Source: Competibacter_A sp037045685 (GTDB lineage Bacteria; Pseudomonadota; Gammaproteobacteria; Competibacterales; Competibacteraceae). Taken from it: a stretch of 64,000 bases of DNA. This document shows positions 14,763 to 23,921 of the stretch, one piece after another (position 1 is the first letter of the stretch; every line of letters begins with the position of its first letter). The translations under genes were made by a program, and so were the position numbers. The stretch covers positions 124,001 through 188,000 of the forward strand of contig JBAOII010000014.1 of the NCBI GenBank assembly GCA_037045685.1, read 5' to 3'. Below the pieces are notes generated by a model. The model did no database searches and was not told where the DNA came from. It saw only the letters and a program-made list of their open reading frames with translations.

Positions 14763-15950
14763 TCACTGGACGTGGTTTGGGTGGTTTTCGGGCGGTACGA
14801 GCGCCGAATCCGGCACCAGTACCCAGCCTTCCATCAAGCGGCGGGCGCTGCGGCGCAGCACCGCTTTTTCCACCCGCCAGCGATTGTCTTCCTCGACCAC
14901 CGAAGCGCCCACCGCCATCACGCCAGCCGCGTGGCCGATGCGCACTTCATCCCCGGAGATCAGACGACCGCCGAGCAGTTGGTGAACCAGCGTGCCGGGC
15001 AATATCGACGCTACCGCCAGCGCCACCGCGCCGGTGCCGGTGAAGGCGTGGTGCAAGGCGCCCATGGAGAGAATCCGGGCGACGAGATCGATATCGGCGG
15101 CAGCGACCGGCGCACCGTCGGAGGCGCGGTAGTCACGGGCCGGGGCGACGAAAGCCAGTTTGGGGGTGTGGGGGCGTCGGGCAGTGGCATCTTCGGCGCT
15201 GACGGCCAAGCCCATCGCCACCGCGCCTTGCGCCCGAATCGCTTCGCAGCGGACCAGCAGGGCGGTGTCCCGGTTAAACTCGACCCGGCCTTCGCAGCCG
15301 GTGAGACCGAGATCGGCGGCACGCACGAAGATCGTCGGGTTGCCGGCGTTGAGCAGGGTGGCCTCAATCTCGCCCAGACCGGGCACGGTCAGCCGATCCG
15401 TCGGCCGACCGCTGGGCAACAGCGCGGTTGCGCCGCCGGGGTCGAGGAAGTCGAGGGCGATTTCCGCGCCGGGAAAAGCGACGCCGGCCAGAGTGAAACC
15501 GCCATCCTCGACCGGCTGGCCGCCGCGTATCGGTATATGAGCGACGATGGCTTCTTTCAGGTTGGCCTGCCAGATGCGAATGGCGGCGACGCCGTCGCCA
15601 GGCGCGGCGACCAGACCGCGACACAGCGCAAACACGCCCACCGCCGCGCTGAGGTTGCCGCAGTTGCCGGACCAGTCGATCACCGGCTCGCCGACCGCCA
15701 CCGCGCCGAAGCGATAATCGACATCGAAGCCGGGCCGGGTCGAGCGGGAGACCAAGGCGACCTTGCTGGTGCTGGAGGTGGCGCCGCCCAGACCGTCGAT
15801 CTGGGTGCCGTAGGGATCGGGGCTGCCCAGAACGCGCAGCAGCAGGGCATCGCGCCTCGCCGGGTCGGCGGGCAGGTCGGCGGGATCGAAAAACAGGCCC
15901 TTGCTGGTGCCGCCGCGCATCCAGGTGGCGGGCAGTCGAATCGGTGACAT
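14763..15950 (-). CDS. prpF: PrpF-family aconitate isomerase
   Basis: A 395-aa member of the PrpF family (diaminopimelate-epimerase fold), which isomerises 2-methyl-trans-aconitate to the cis form in the 2-methylcitrate cycle of propionate breakdown. Visible family marks are MRGGTSKGLFF near the start, VDYRFGAVAVGEPVIDWSGN with the catalytic WSGNCGNLS motif, and ALHHAFTGTGA. Length is standard. The start at 15950 (MSPIRLPATWM) is preferred over ATGs further upstream because homologues begin here. It stands alone, without prpBCD; a propionyl-CoA synthetase gene lies 32 kb away at 48095. Some relatives act on 4-oxalomesaconate, so the substrate is not certain. Confidence 0.9.
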   Translation of the reverse strand: MSPIRLPATWMRGGTSKGLFFDPADLPADPARRDALLLRVLGSPDPYGTQIDGLGGATSSTSKVALVSRSTRPGFDVDYRFGAVAVGEPVIDWSGNCGNLSAAVGVFALCRGLVAAPGDGVAAIRIWQANLKEAIVAHIPIRGGQPVEDGGFTLAGVAFPGAEIALDFLDPGGATALLPSGRPTDRLTVPGLGEIEATLLNAGNPTIFVRAADLGLTGCEGRVEFNRDTALLVRCEAIRAQGAVAMGLAVSAEDATARRPHTPKLAFVAPARDYRASDGAPVAAADIDLVARILSMGALHHAFTGTGAVALAVASILPGTLVHQLLGGRLISGDEVRIGHAAGVMAVGASVVEEDNRWRVEKAVLRRSARRLMEGWVLVPDSALVPPENHPNHVQ

Positions 15951-16054
15951 GGTGAAGAGATCGCGTTTCCGGTCTGGGATAATCATCACCAGTTTATTCT
16001 AACCGGACGTACCGGGCCGATAGCCGATGCCGCCCTTTTTTCCAGGAAATCGCC

Positions 16055-17123
16055 GTGAACTCCGCCATCGAACTCACCCTCGCCCAGTCCTTCGACTTTC
16101 TGCTCCACGTCGCGGTGGTGCGGCCGGTATTTCTGTGGGGTGCGCCGGGCATCGGCAAGACGGCGCTGGTCAATCGCTTCGCGGCGGCGGTGGGGCTGGA
16201 ATGCGTGTCGCTTGTTGGGCAGCCAACTGGCGCCGGAGGATTTGCTGGGCGTGCCGAAAATCGACGGCGACTGCTCGCGGTTCTTTCCGCCGGCCAACAT
16301 CGTGCGCCGTCAGCCGTTCGTGCTGTTCCTGGACGAACTCAACGCCGCCAGCCACGACATCCAGAAGGCGTTTTATTCGCTGATCCTGGAACAGCGGGTG
16401 GGCGAATACCGGCTGCCGGCGGGCACCATCGTCATCGGCGCCGGCAACCGCGCCAAGGACGCCGCCATCGTCAAGCCGATGCCTTCGGCGCTGATCAACC
16501 GCCTGGTTCACGTCCACTTGCGCGCCCAGCACCGCGAATGGCTGGCCTGGGCCGTCAACGAGGGCGGCATTCATCCGTGGGTGGTGGAATATATCCAGCT
16601 CCGTCCCGACCATCTGTGGAACGAGCCGCCCAAGCACGAGGAGCCGTTTTCGACGCCGCGCTCGTGGCACATGCTGTCGGATGCGCTGCATTCCTTCGGT
16701 GAGGCGCTGGGCGAGGAGATGCTGGAGGCGCTGGCGTTCGGCTTGCTGACGCCGGCCCACGCCGGCCAGTTCAAGGGTTTCGTCAAGCAGTTGCGGCAGC
16801 GGCACACGCTGGCGGCGATTTTGAAGGGCGACGCCCATTGGCCCGCCGAACCGGCCGACCGCGACATTCTCTATTTCCTGGCCCAGTCCTTGCGCGGCCA
16901 TCTGCGCAAGGAACTGCCGGAGGACGAAGCCTCGCTGCGGCAGGAACACAAGCAATTGGCGATGCGGGCCAAAAACCTGTTGCGGGATCTGGCGCGGATC
17001 AGCGTCGAAATGGCCCAGACCGTGGTCGCGGAGGATGACGAAGGCCAACGCCTGCCCGCCTGGTTTCTGGTGGAGGTCGCCCGGGATTTGCCGCGCTTGG
17101 CGGAACGCAAGGCGAGCAAGTAA
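16055..17123 (+). pseudogene. MoxR-type AAA+ ATPase with a +1 frameshift
   Basis: The first frame gives MNSAIELTLAQSFDFLLHVA and Walker A GAPGIGKTALVNRF, then ECVSL. At about 16212 one extra base (TCGCTTGTTGGG, expected TCGCTGTTGGG) shifts the frame. The remainder is complete in the next frame: LLGSQLAPEDLLGVPKIDGD, Walker B FVLFLDELNAA, and sensor 1 VIGAGNRAKD. The length is one over a multiple of three. Rejoined, it is a normal ~355-aa MoxR ATPase, chaperone-like partner of the VWA protein that follows with a TAATG overlap. The downstream gene is intact, so a sequence error is as likely as real loss. Confidence 0.85.
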
Positions 17124-18928
17124 TGCGCCGCAAAACGACCGAGAGCGCCGCGCGCCTCAACTTTCAGCAAGGCTTGATGCTGGCGCAACAGCCACCGCTC
17201 GATGCGATTGCCGGTTCGGCTCACGTCCGGTTCGACGACCAGCACCACCAAGTCGGCCCCAAGGGCTGGCTGGCGCTCGCGCCGGATGGCGCGATCTGGG
17301 TGCATCCCAAGCGGCTGGCCGCGCCGGAGGAGTGGGCGCGGGTGCTGGCGCTGGCTTACGTCGCTCTCGGTTTCGGGCTGGTGCGCCAGCGCGAGCCGCA
17401 GACCTTGTGGGAAATCGCCGGGCTGCTGGTGGCGGAACGGTTCTGCCAGGAAGCCGGCATCGGCGCCACCTCGGAAGAGCTGCTGCATCCCGACGTGGCG
17501 ATTCCCGTCAGCGGAGAAGAGCCGCTGTTTCGCGGTCTCGTCACCGAGGGCTGCGATCCGGCGCTGCTGGTCTGGCGCGATACGCTGTGCGGGAAAGGCA
17601 TGACGGTTTTTCGTCCGGCGGACGAGCGCACCGGAACGCGCCGCCCGCCGGCCTGGCGAGAACTGTTGGCCGATGGCATCGCGCGCAGTGTGGGAGAGGC
17701 CATCGAAAGGGCGGGGGGCCGGGTTGTCACGACCGCCAGGACAACGCGAAAACTCACCCCCGCCCTGAAGGCGCAACGCCGCCTGATCAACAGCCATCCG
17801 CTGTTGGGCGCGCTGGCCATCGGCTTCGATCTGGAGGAAGACCCGCGCGTGTGCCAGTCGCACGACATCCGGGTGGCGGCCATCGACGTGGGCAGCCGCA
17901 CGATCTGGATCAATCCAGCGGCGGGTTTGAACGAGGCGGAATGCCTGTTCGTGTTCGCGCACGAGCTGTTGCACGCCGGTTTGAATCACGCCTCGCGCCG
18001 GCGCGGGCGCGATCCGTTTCTGTGGAACGCCGCCTGCGATTTCGTCATCAACGGCTGGCTGATCGAGATGAGCATCGGTGCGCCGCCGACCCTGGGCTTG
18101 CTGCACGACTCGGAACTGGCGGGCCATTCCGCCGAGGAAATTTACGATCAACTGGCGCGCGATCTGCGCCGCGCCCGCAAGCTGGCGACTTTGCGCGGGC
18201 CGGGGTTGCCGGATTTGCTGGGCAGGGAGGAAGGTGGAATTTTTGTCGATGCCGAAGCCTATTGTCGTCGCGCCCTGTGGCAGGGCATGGAGCGTTGCCT
18301 GCTGGGCGGCGGGCGCGGCACGCTGCCGGCCGGGTTGGTGGAGGAAATCCGCGCTCTGGCCCAGCCGCCGATTCCGTGGGACGTGCGCTTGGCCTATTGG
18401 TTCGACGAGCATTTTCCGCCGCCGGAATTGCGTCGGAGTTACGCCCGGCCGTCGCGCCGGCAGGCCAGCACGCCGGACATTCCCCGGCCCTCGGTGACGA
18501 AGCCGCCGGAGGAGGAGCGGCGGGCGCGGGTGTTCGGGGTGGTGCTGGACACCTCCGGTTCGATGGAGCCGAAGCTGCTCGGCAAGGCCATCGGTGCCAT
18601 CGCCAGCTACGCCCAAGCGCGGGAGGTGTACGCGGTGCGGCTGGTGTACTGCGATGCCGTGGCCTACGACGCGGGCTGGCTGCCACCCGAAAGCCTGCTG
18701 GAGCGCATCGCGGTGAAAGGCCGGGGCGGGACGGTGTTGCAGCGGGGCGTGGATTGCTTGCGGGACGCGGCCCGGCGCGACGATTTTCCGAAGCGGGGGC
18801 CGGTGTTGCTGATCACCGACGGCTATTGCGAGGAGCAACTGAGCATCGACTTCGAGCACGCTTTTCTGGTGCCGGAAGGAAAAAGGCTGCCTTTCACGCC
18901 GCGCGGCGAGGTGTTTTGGGTGAGGTGA
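17123..18928 (+). CDS. VWA/DUF2201-type putative metallopeptidase
   Basis: A 601-aa protein. The central DUF2201 N-terminal region has a zinc-peptidase motif HELLHAGLNH near residue 278 (HExxH). The C-terminal von Willebrand A-like domain starts at about 470 (VFGVVLDTSGSMEPKL, a MIDAS DxSxS metal site) and includes LLITDGYCEEQ. MoxR-VWA pairs act in metal-centre insertion or complex assembly. It overlaps the preceding MoxR gene (TAATG), so the two form one operon. The start and end look complete; the next DNA is an IS630 terminal repeat 3 bp after the stop. Confidence 0.9.
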   Translation: MRRKTTESAARLNFQQGLMLAQQPPLDAIAGSAHVRFDDQHHQVGPKGWLALAPDGAIWVHPKRLAAPEEWARVLALAYVALGFGLVRQREPQTLWEIAGLLVAERFCQEAGIGATSEELLHPDVAIPVSGEEPLFRGLVTEGCDPALLVWRDTLCGKGMTVFRPADERTGTRRPPAWRELLADGIARSVGEAIERAGGRVVTTARTTRKLTPALKAQRRLINSHPLLGALAIGFDLEEDPRVCQSHDIRVAAIDVGSRTIWINPAAGLNEAECLFVFAHELLHAGLNHASRRRGRDPFLWNAACDFVINGWLIEMSIGAPPTLGLLHDSELAGHSAEEIYDQLARDLRRARKLATLRGPGLPDLLGREEGGIFVDAEAYCRRALWQGMERCLLGGGRGTLPAGLVEEIRALAQPPIPWDVRLAYWFDEHFPPPELRRSYARPSRRQASTPDIPRPSVTKPPEEERRARVFGVVLDTSGSMEPKLLGKAIGAIASYAQAREVYAVRLVYCDAVAYDAGWLPPESLLERIAVKGRGGTVLQRGVDCLRDAARRDDFPKRGPVLLITDGYCEEQLSIDFEHAFLVPEGKRLPFTPRGEVFWVR

Positions 18929-18942
18929 GTTATACCATTTCC

Positions 18943-20016
18943 TTATAGGTTTAAATTTTCCAAGGCCGATAGAATAAAAGGATAACCTGTCAGTGAAGCG
19001 ATAGTTTCCCGACAGAGTTCGTTGGGTTGCTGGCAAACATTTTTTTGTAAATCGGCCAAGGTTTAAAAATTTAACCAACTTTCCTGTTTTTTCACATATT
19101 GCCAAACCCGCTCAATGGGATTGACGTCTGGACGGTAAGCCGGTTGGAACAATAAAACCACATTCTCTGGAAATTCAAGCTTCTTGGCCTTATGAAAAGC
19201 GCCGTTATCCAATTGCACGACGTTCAGTGACGCGGGGGTAAGCTGCGGCAAATTCGTCGAGAAACAGTTGAAAACAATCGCTGTCAAAATGGGAAAAAAA
19301 CAGAAAAAAACTTTCGCCTATTAAGGGCTCGACCAGCCCCATAAGCGTATAAAACTTCAAAAAACCACTGGACCACACCCCGGGGCTTGATCCCGAGCGC
19401 GGCGATCACCCGATGCGTCAATGTTTTTAAACCGAATCGGCTTTCGTCCTGACACCAGTAACGGATCGGTTTGGGTTTTTGTTCGTCAACCGATTGAAAA
19501 ACATCTATTATTTCAAGCTGTTCGAGGAGTTTTTTTAAAGTCGACCACCGCCGTTTCGGCCCGGAGCCGATGGGTGGGACGCGCGACTTTCAATTTGGCT
19601 TTCAGTTTATAACGAACCGTTTGATGCACCGTTTTATACGGAATTTCCAGGCCTTGTTCGTTCGCTAACCAGTCCCGAATCTCGCCATAACTCCGAAATC
19701 CATCCGGTTCTTGGAGTCGGATTTTCAAGGCCTCGAGAACCGACCCCGAGAGCGCTGGCCGTTTACCTCCTCGATAATTCCAAGCCAAGAGGCCCGATAA
19801 ACCCTCTGCCTGATAGCGGACAAACCACCAGCGAATCGTTGATTTCGATCAACCTAACCAACTCGCTAAATCGGCTATATCTTTAACAAGGCCCGCCTTC
19901 CATACATATAAAGCATGAACCCGCTCTTTGAGTTCTGCTTTAACTTGGGAATGAATGATTGCTTTAAACCCCTCTACAGTTTCGGTAATTTCTATCAGTG
20001 ACCATTTCATATTCAT
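18943..20016 (-). pseudogene. IS630-family transposase, degenerate
   Basis: Recognisable pieces on the minus strand run from the N-terminal HTH domain (MNMKWSLIEITETVEGFKAI, then KSTIRWWFVRYQAEGLSGLL and YGEIRDWLANEQGLEIPYKT) to the DDE domain (NVVQLDNGAFHKAKKLEFPE, then QPAYRPDVNPIERVWQYVKK with the final catalytic Glu). Several in-frame stops and shifts lie between 19290 and 19500 and one TAA near 19064, after which ADLQKNVCQQPNELC completes the C-terminus to 18943. It cannot make an active enzyme. Confidence 0.85.
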
Positions 20017-20056
20017 CGTTTAATTCTCTTGAACTGAAAACCTATATTTTAATAAA

Positions 20057-21384
20057 GGTTCTTCGAGGATTGTTGTGGAGTTAAGCGAAGCTGATCAGGA
20101 CCCGTTGCTTAAAATTGACAAAATTCCGAAATCCGTAACCCATGCGTTTCACTGTCTTGATCGAATTGTTAATACCTTCAATGACGCTCGTGGTCACCCG
20201 ATGCGCGAAGTAGTTTAAGACGTATTCTTTCCAATCATTCAGCATGTATAAAAAGGTATTCAGATATTTGTTATTCATTTCTCTGGCCGCTTCCATCCAT
20301 TTTTTTAACTCGATTTCGCCTTGCTTTCGCGTCAGATTCCGATTGAAAATCGCACGAAACATCTCCTTGTGATCGTAAATCAACTTCAATTCTGGAAACA
20401 GTAGAAAGGCCCGGTCGCGTTTCGTTGTCTGATCGGGGGTCAAGTTTTCGGCATTCTTCAGCAAGGCCCACTTGAGGCGCTTGAGTTCTTCGCGGTCTTT
20501 AAATTGGCGGCGCAAACTTTTCCGTTGACCGTCCACCGCTTTGTTGAGGTAGCCAAAAAAATGAAACCGATCAACGACCACGGTTGCACGAGGAAATACC
20601 GCCCGGGCGGTATTGATAAAACCCGGCCACATGTCCGAGCAGAACACGTCGATCCCTTCGCACCACTCCGTCCCCTTGTTTTTGAAATACCCAATCAATT
20701 TCGCTTGCTCGCGATATTCTAAAATATCAACGATTTCAATACGTTCTAAATCGACGATCACCGTGACATAGTCGCGATGTCCTTTTTTGATCGCAAGCTC
20801 GTCCATGCCCACGGCTTTCACTTTCGAAAGCGGGCGCTCTTGCAGTTCTTGCCGCGCACCCCGTTGGCAAATATCGTTAACGGTTGACCAAACCAAATTT
20901 TCTTGAGCGCTGACCTTTTGGATCGTGCTGGCTTTGCAGCATTCGTACACGTAGCGCTCGTAACGACAAGTCATCGCGCGCTGGGGCGCAACAAAATTGA
21001 AACGCTCATTGAAACGACGATCACAGTCCGGACAATAAAACTGCCGCTGACTTAAATGCAAATATACTTCTTTTCCGGTGATCGGCAAATCGCGAATTTG
21101 TCGCTCGTAGGTCTGATGCACAACCTGTCTCTTCTTCAAACAGTGCGGACAGAGCGTTTCTTCAAAAATAGAACTGCAATAAATATGGAGCGCTTGTTCT
21201 TGCCAATCAACTCGATCAACTCGAATTTCTTTAATCCCTAAAATCTGCTCAAACAATTCAGCTTCCGTCATTGGATTTTACTCTCCCATCGTGCGGTATC
21301 CTGAACTTGATAACCGGTCAAAAAACTATGCGTCCTAAAATGATGCACTTCCGCGTTCGACTCCACATGAATCCTCGAAGAGCC
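20057..21384 (-). mobile_element. ISL3-family insertion sequence, complete
   Basis: 1328 bp bounded by related inverted repeats: GGTTCTTCGAGGATTGTTGT on the left and GGCTCTTCGAGGATTCATGT read inwards from the right. It is flanked by a perfect 8-bp target duplication, TTAATAAA, at 20049-20056 and 21385-21392. Eight-bp duplications are standard for ISL3. It interrupts the IS630 element near its transposase 5' end. Intact ends, TSD and transposase suggest a recent insertion. Confidence 0.95.
20081..21271 (-). CDS. tnp: ISL3-family transposase
   Basis: A 396-aa intact transposase. The N-terminal zinc-binding region has CPHCLKKRQVVHQTYERQIR and YCPDCDRRFNERF, followed by an HTH around residues 100-130. 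The DDE domain shows KAVGMDELAIKKGHRDYVTV with the first catalytic Asp, VFCSDMWPGF with the second, and SVIEGINNSIKTVKRMGYGF with the terminal Glu. Length and motif order are typical of the family. The start codon 113 bp inside the right end is the usual position. Confidence 0.96.
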   Translation of the reverse strand: MTEAELFEQILGIKEIRVDRVDWQEQALHIYCSSIFEETLCPHCLKKRQVVHQTYERQIRDLPITGKEVYLHLSQRQFYCPDCDRRFNERFNFVAPQRAMTCRYERYVYECCKASTIQKVSAQENLVWSTVNDICQRGARQELQERPLSKVKAVGMDELAIKKGHRDYVTVIVDLERIEIVDILEYREQAKLIGYFKNKGTEWCEGIDVFCSDMWPGFINTARAVFPRATVVVDRFHFFGYLNKAVDGQRKSLRRQFKDREELKRLKWALLKNAENLTPDQTTKRDRAFLLFPELKLIYDHKEMFRAIFNRNLTRKQGEIELKKWMEAAREMNNKYLNTFLYMLNDWKEYVLNYFAHRVTTSVIEGINNSIKTVKRMGYGFRNFVNFKQRVLISFA

Positions 21385-21412
21385 TTAATAAAACCTATAA
21401 AGAAATGGTATA

Positions 21413-21540
21413 ACTCAGAATCGTGGGTTCCACGAACACGGTGGTCTGACCGCTGGTGATGGCGGCGGGTAGATACAGGAACACCGCGCACGTCAGCAGC
21501 CGCAGCGCGATGCCGCCATTTGGGCATATCGCATCAGGGC
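21413..21540 (-). pseudogene. Short coding remnant cut by the IS630 insertion
   Basis: One minus-strand frame reads GGIALRLLTCAVFLYLPAAI followed by TSGQTTVFVEP and then runs into the IS630 end. This looks like a signal or transmembrane segment of a lost gene. There is no convincing start and no family match, so this is a tentative call. Confidence 0.3.
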
Positions 21541-21621
21541 GTTCCTTAATCTTCGAGAATCGGCGGGTTTTCCCACCGAGCCGTGTTTGAATGGCAAGTC
21601 ATTCAATCAAAAAGCCGGCTT

Positions 21622-22488
21622 TCACTGAGTTTCCGGCTCCGCACCGGCAAAAGCAAGCAGGGCGCGGAGGGCAGGGGGCGGCATGACGTCCCGGCGATAC
21701 ACGAACCGGGTCGGGAGGTGGCTGTAGCGCTCGGGAATCGGATGCAGCCGCAGCAGCCCGCAGTACGGGGGCCGATCCACCACGGCCGCCGGCAACAGCG
21801 TCACCCCCAACCCTGCCGCGACACAGCCGAGAATCGCATCCAGCGATCCAAACTCCATTCGCCGGACCGGCAGGTGCCCCTCCTCAAGCAGCCACAGTTC
21901 GGCGCGCGCCCGGTAGGCGCAGCCGGGACGAAACACCAGCAGCACCTCGTCGCGCAGGGAGTCGATCGATTCACGGGTGGCTTCGCTCGCCAGAACCAGG
22001 CGTTCAGCAAAGACTGGCTGCTGGTCGAGTTCGGGACGGTCACACACTCCGGCCACGAACGCCCCTTCGAGCTGATAGGTCAGAACACGTTCCATCAGTT
22101 CCTCGGTACTGCCCGTTTCCAGAACCAGTTCAATACTCGGATAGGCGCGACGAAAGCGGGCCAGCACCGGCGGCAGGCGCGCGGCCAGAGTGGTCTCCAG
22201 GGTGCCCAACCGCAACCGTCCCGTCGCGCCATCGGGGTCAGTGACTACCTGGCGGGCCTCATCCAGTAACTGTAGAACCCGCCGCGCATAGCCCTGAAGC
22301 ACCTCGCCGGCTGGGGTCAGTTCCAGGCCCTGGCTGCGGCGATAGAAGAGGTCGACGCCCAGTTCGGACTCCAGGCGCTTGATGCGGGCCGTGACGTTGG
22401 ACTGCACCGTGTGCAACCGCTCGGCGGCACGGGAAATGCTGCCGCACTCGGCGACTCCCAGAAAGGTTTTGAGGATTCGGATTTCCAT
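21622..22488 (-). CDS. LysR-family transcriptional regulator
   Basis: A 288-aa regulator. The N-terminal winged HTH (MEIRILKTFLGVAECGSISR then AAERLHTVQSNVTARIKRLE) is canonical and intact, followed by the linker helix and a type 2 periplasmic-binding effector domain. It is transcribed divergently from the MAPEG/SnoaL pair 141 bp away, so it most likely controls that operon and itself. The N-terminal HTH resembles regulators in which a Val-Gln-Ser recognition helix replaces Gln-Pro-Ala/Ser. The effector is unknown. Confidence 0.93.
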   Translation of the reverse strand: MEIRILKTFLGVAECGSISRAAERLHTVQSNVTARIKRLESELGVDLFYRRSQGLELTPAGEVLQGYARRVLQLLDEARQVVTDPDGATGRLRLGTLETTLAARLPPVLARFRRAYPSIELVLETGSTEELMERVLTYQLEGAFVAGVCDRPELDQQPVFAERLVLASEATRESIDSLRDEVLLVFRPGCAYRARAELWLLEEGHLPVRRMEFGSLDAILGCVAAGLGVTLLPAAVVDRPPYCGLLRLHPIPERYSHLPTRFVYRRDVMPPPALRALLAFAGAEPETQ

Positions 22489-22629
22489 TCGCCGGGTTTT
22501 CCTCCGGTATCTCTAAATGAGAACCATACTATCTAATAATATCATTTTCCGCGAAGACCAGAGTCGTCCATAGTCGCGTTTAGCGAAAGCCAAGTGCCCT
22601 TGAACCCGCTACTACGGAGAAACCCGAAG

Positions 22630-23037
22630 ATGAATCCGCTTTCCACTGAACTCTACTGGCTGACCGCCACGACGCTGCTGACCGGCCTGTTGTGGATCCC
22701 CTACATCGTTAACCGGCTTCTGGAACAGGGCATCCTGAAGGCGCTGTGGGACCCGCAGGGCGAGACCGCCACCCGGCGCCCCTGGGCCCAGCGACTGATG
22801 AATGCGCACCAGAACGCCGTTGAGAATTTGGTGGTGTTCGCCCCGCTGGTGCTAATGATCGACCGGTTTGGAGCAGTCAACGCAACCACCGGACTGGCCG
22901 TGGTCATCTACTTTTTCGCACGCCTCGGGCACGCGCTGGTCTTCACCCTGGCACTTCCCGTGCTGCGGGTGCTCCTGTTCCTGGTCGGTTTCAGTTGCCA
23001 AATGGTTTTGGCCCTGACTCTCTTCGGTTGGCTGTGA
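22630..23037 (+). CDS. MAPEG-family membrane protein
   Basis: A 135-aa protein with four hydrophobic helices. The MAPEG signature region RLMNAHQNAVENLVVFAPLV carries the conserved Asn/Glu residues that in other members bind glutathione, and FARLGHALVFTLALPVLRVL forms the third helix. Family members include glutathione S-transferases and peroxidases of membranes, but bacterial members of this size are largely uncharacterised. The start at 22630 has GGAG upstream at 22617. It is co-transcribed with the next gene 10 nt on, opposite a LysR regulator. Confidence 0.88.
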   Translation: MNPLSTELYWLTATTLLTGLLWIPYIVNRLLEQGILKALWDPQGETATRRPWAQRLMNAHQNAVENLVVFAPLVLMIDRFGAVNATTGLAVVIYFFARLGHALVFTLALPVLRVLLFLVGFSCQMVLALTLFGWL

Positions 23038-23047
23038 GGTTTCCATC

Positions 23048-23533
23048 ATGACCCGCGAAATGACCCTGATTACCGGCGCGGAGTCTCCCGGACCGTCCGG
23101 TTCCGCCGATGAGGCACTGCGCCAGTTTTACCAGGGCTTTAACGCTTGCGACCTCGAACAGGTAGCGGGCAATTGGGCTGCTACGCCCGAAATCAGCATG
23201 GCTAATCCGTTGGGCGGGCTGAAACGGGGGTGGCCTGAAATCCGCAGCGTCTACGAACGGCTGTTCAGCAGTGACGCCCGAGTCTACGTCGAGCTCTATG
23301 ACTACACCCTCCAGGAGACCGGGGAGTTGTTCATCGCGGTCGGGCGCGAACGCGGTGAATTGACCTGGGGACCGCAGCGCGTCGAACTGGCCATCCGCAC
23401 CTCGCGGATTTACCGACGGATCGGCGGCGGCTGGCGTCAGGTTCATCATCACGGCTCGATGGATGAACCGGAGCGCCTTGCCCGCTATCAGGAAGTGGTG
23501 CGCGAGGCGAATGCGAGTCGCGTGGAAACCTGA
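23048..23533 (+). CDS. SnoaL/DUF4440-like NTF2-fold protein
   Basis: A 161-aa single-domain NTF2-fold protein. DEALRQFYQGFNACDLEQVA is the classical start of the fold (helix and catalytic cone opening), and VELAIRTSRIYRRIGGGWRQ then VHHHGSMDEPE is the usual C-terminal sheet ending in a His-rich strand. Such proteins are small-molecule isomerases or hydrolases, or orphan domains. The gene starts 10 nt after the MAPEG gene, so both respond to the same promoter. Confidence 0.85.
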   Translation: MTREMTLITGAESPGPSGSADEALRQFYQGFNACDLEQVAGNWAATPEISMANPLGGLKRGWPEIRSVYERLFSSDARVYVELYDYTLQETGELFIAVGRERGELTWGPQRVELAIRTSRIYRRIGGGWRQVHHHGSMDEPERLARYQEVVREANASRVET

Positions 23534-23600
23534 TGGAATCCTGATGCACTGATGGCAACGTCAGTGTGCAGCACCAACCCGCACCGGACGAGGAGCGCCC

Positions 23601-23669
23601 ATGATTCCCCAACACCTGTTGCCCGCGAGCCGGGAGACCTTCATTCCCCGCGAGGATTCCGACGAAATT
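23601..23669 (+). pseudogene. 5' stub of a third gene, cut by IS630
   Basis: After a ribosome site (GAGGAGCG) the frame MIPQHLLPASRETFIPREDS then DEI begins at 23601 and is interrupted after 23 codons by the IS630 end at 23670. It was probably the third gene of the LysR-controlled operon; its identity cannot be recovered. Confidence 0.5.
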
Positions 23670-23921
23670 TATACCATTTCCTTATAGGTTTAAATTTTCC
23701 AAGGCCGATAGAATAAAAGGATAACCTGTCAGTGAAGCGATAGTTTCCCGACGGAGTTCGTTGGGTTGCTGGCAAACATTTTTTTGTAAATCGGCCAAGG
23801 TTTAAAAATTTAACCAACATTCCTGTTTTTTCACATATTGCCAAACCCGCTCAATGGGATTGACGTCTGGACGGTAAGCCGGTTGGAATAATAAGACCAC
23901 ATTTTCTGGAATTTCAAGCTT
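23670..23921 (-). mobile_element. IS630 end fragment, second copy
   Basis: About 252 bp nearly identical to 18931-19182: the same inverted repeat and the same transposase C-terminal codons (FQPAYRPDVNPIERVWQYVK). Similarity ends sharply at CAAGCTT near 23921, where the giant PEP-utilizer gene begins from its 3' side. The rest of the element was lost with whatever lay between. Confidence 0.9.

Larger units (their letters stand above)
18931..21412 (-). mobile_element. IS630-family element, interrupted by an ISL3 element
   Basis: The left inverted repeat TATACCATTTCCTTATAGGT (18931 on) is matched by the right end at 21391-21412, which reads TATACCATTTCTTTATAGGT on the minus strand. TA lies at both ends, as expected for an IS630 target site. 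Removing the nested ISL3 insertion (20057-21384 plus one target copy) leaves about 1.15 kb, the normal size. The transposase is broken. A partial second copy is at 23670-23921. Confidence 0.85.

Noticed and set aside
16871..19105. 744-codon minus-strand frame
   Set aside because: Antisense to the VWA gene and running into the IS630 end; no domain features.
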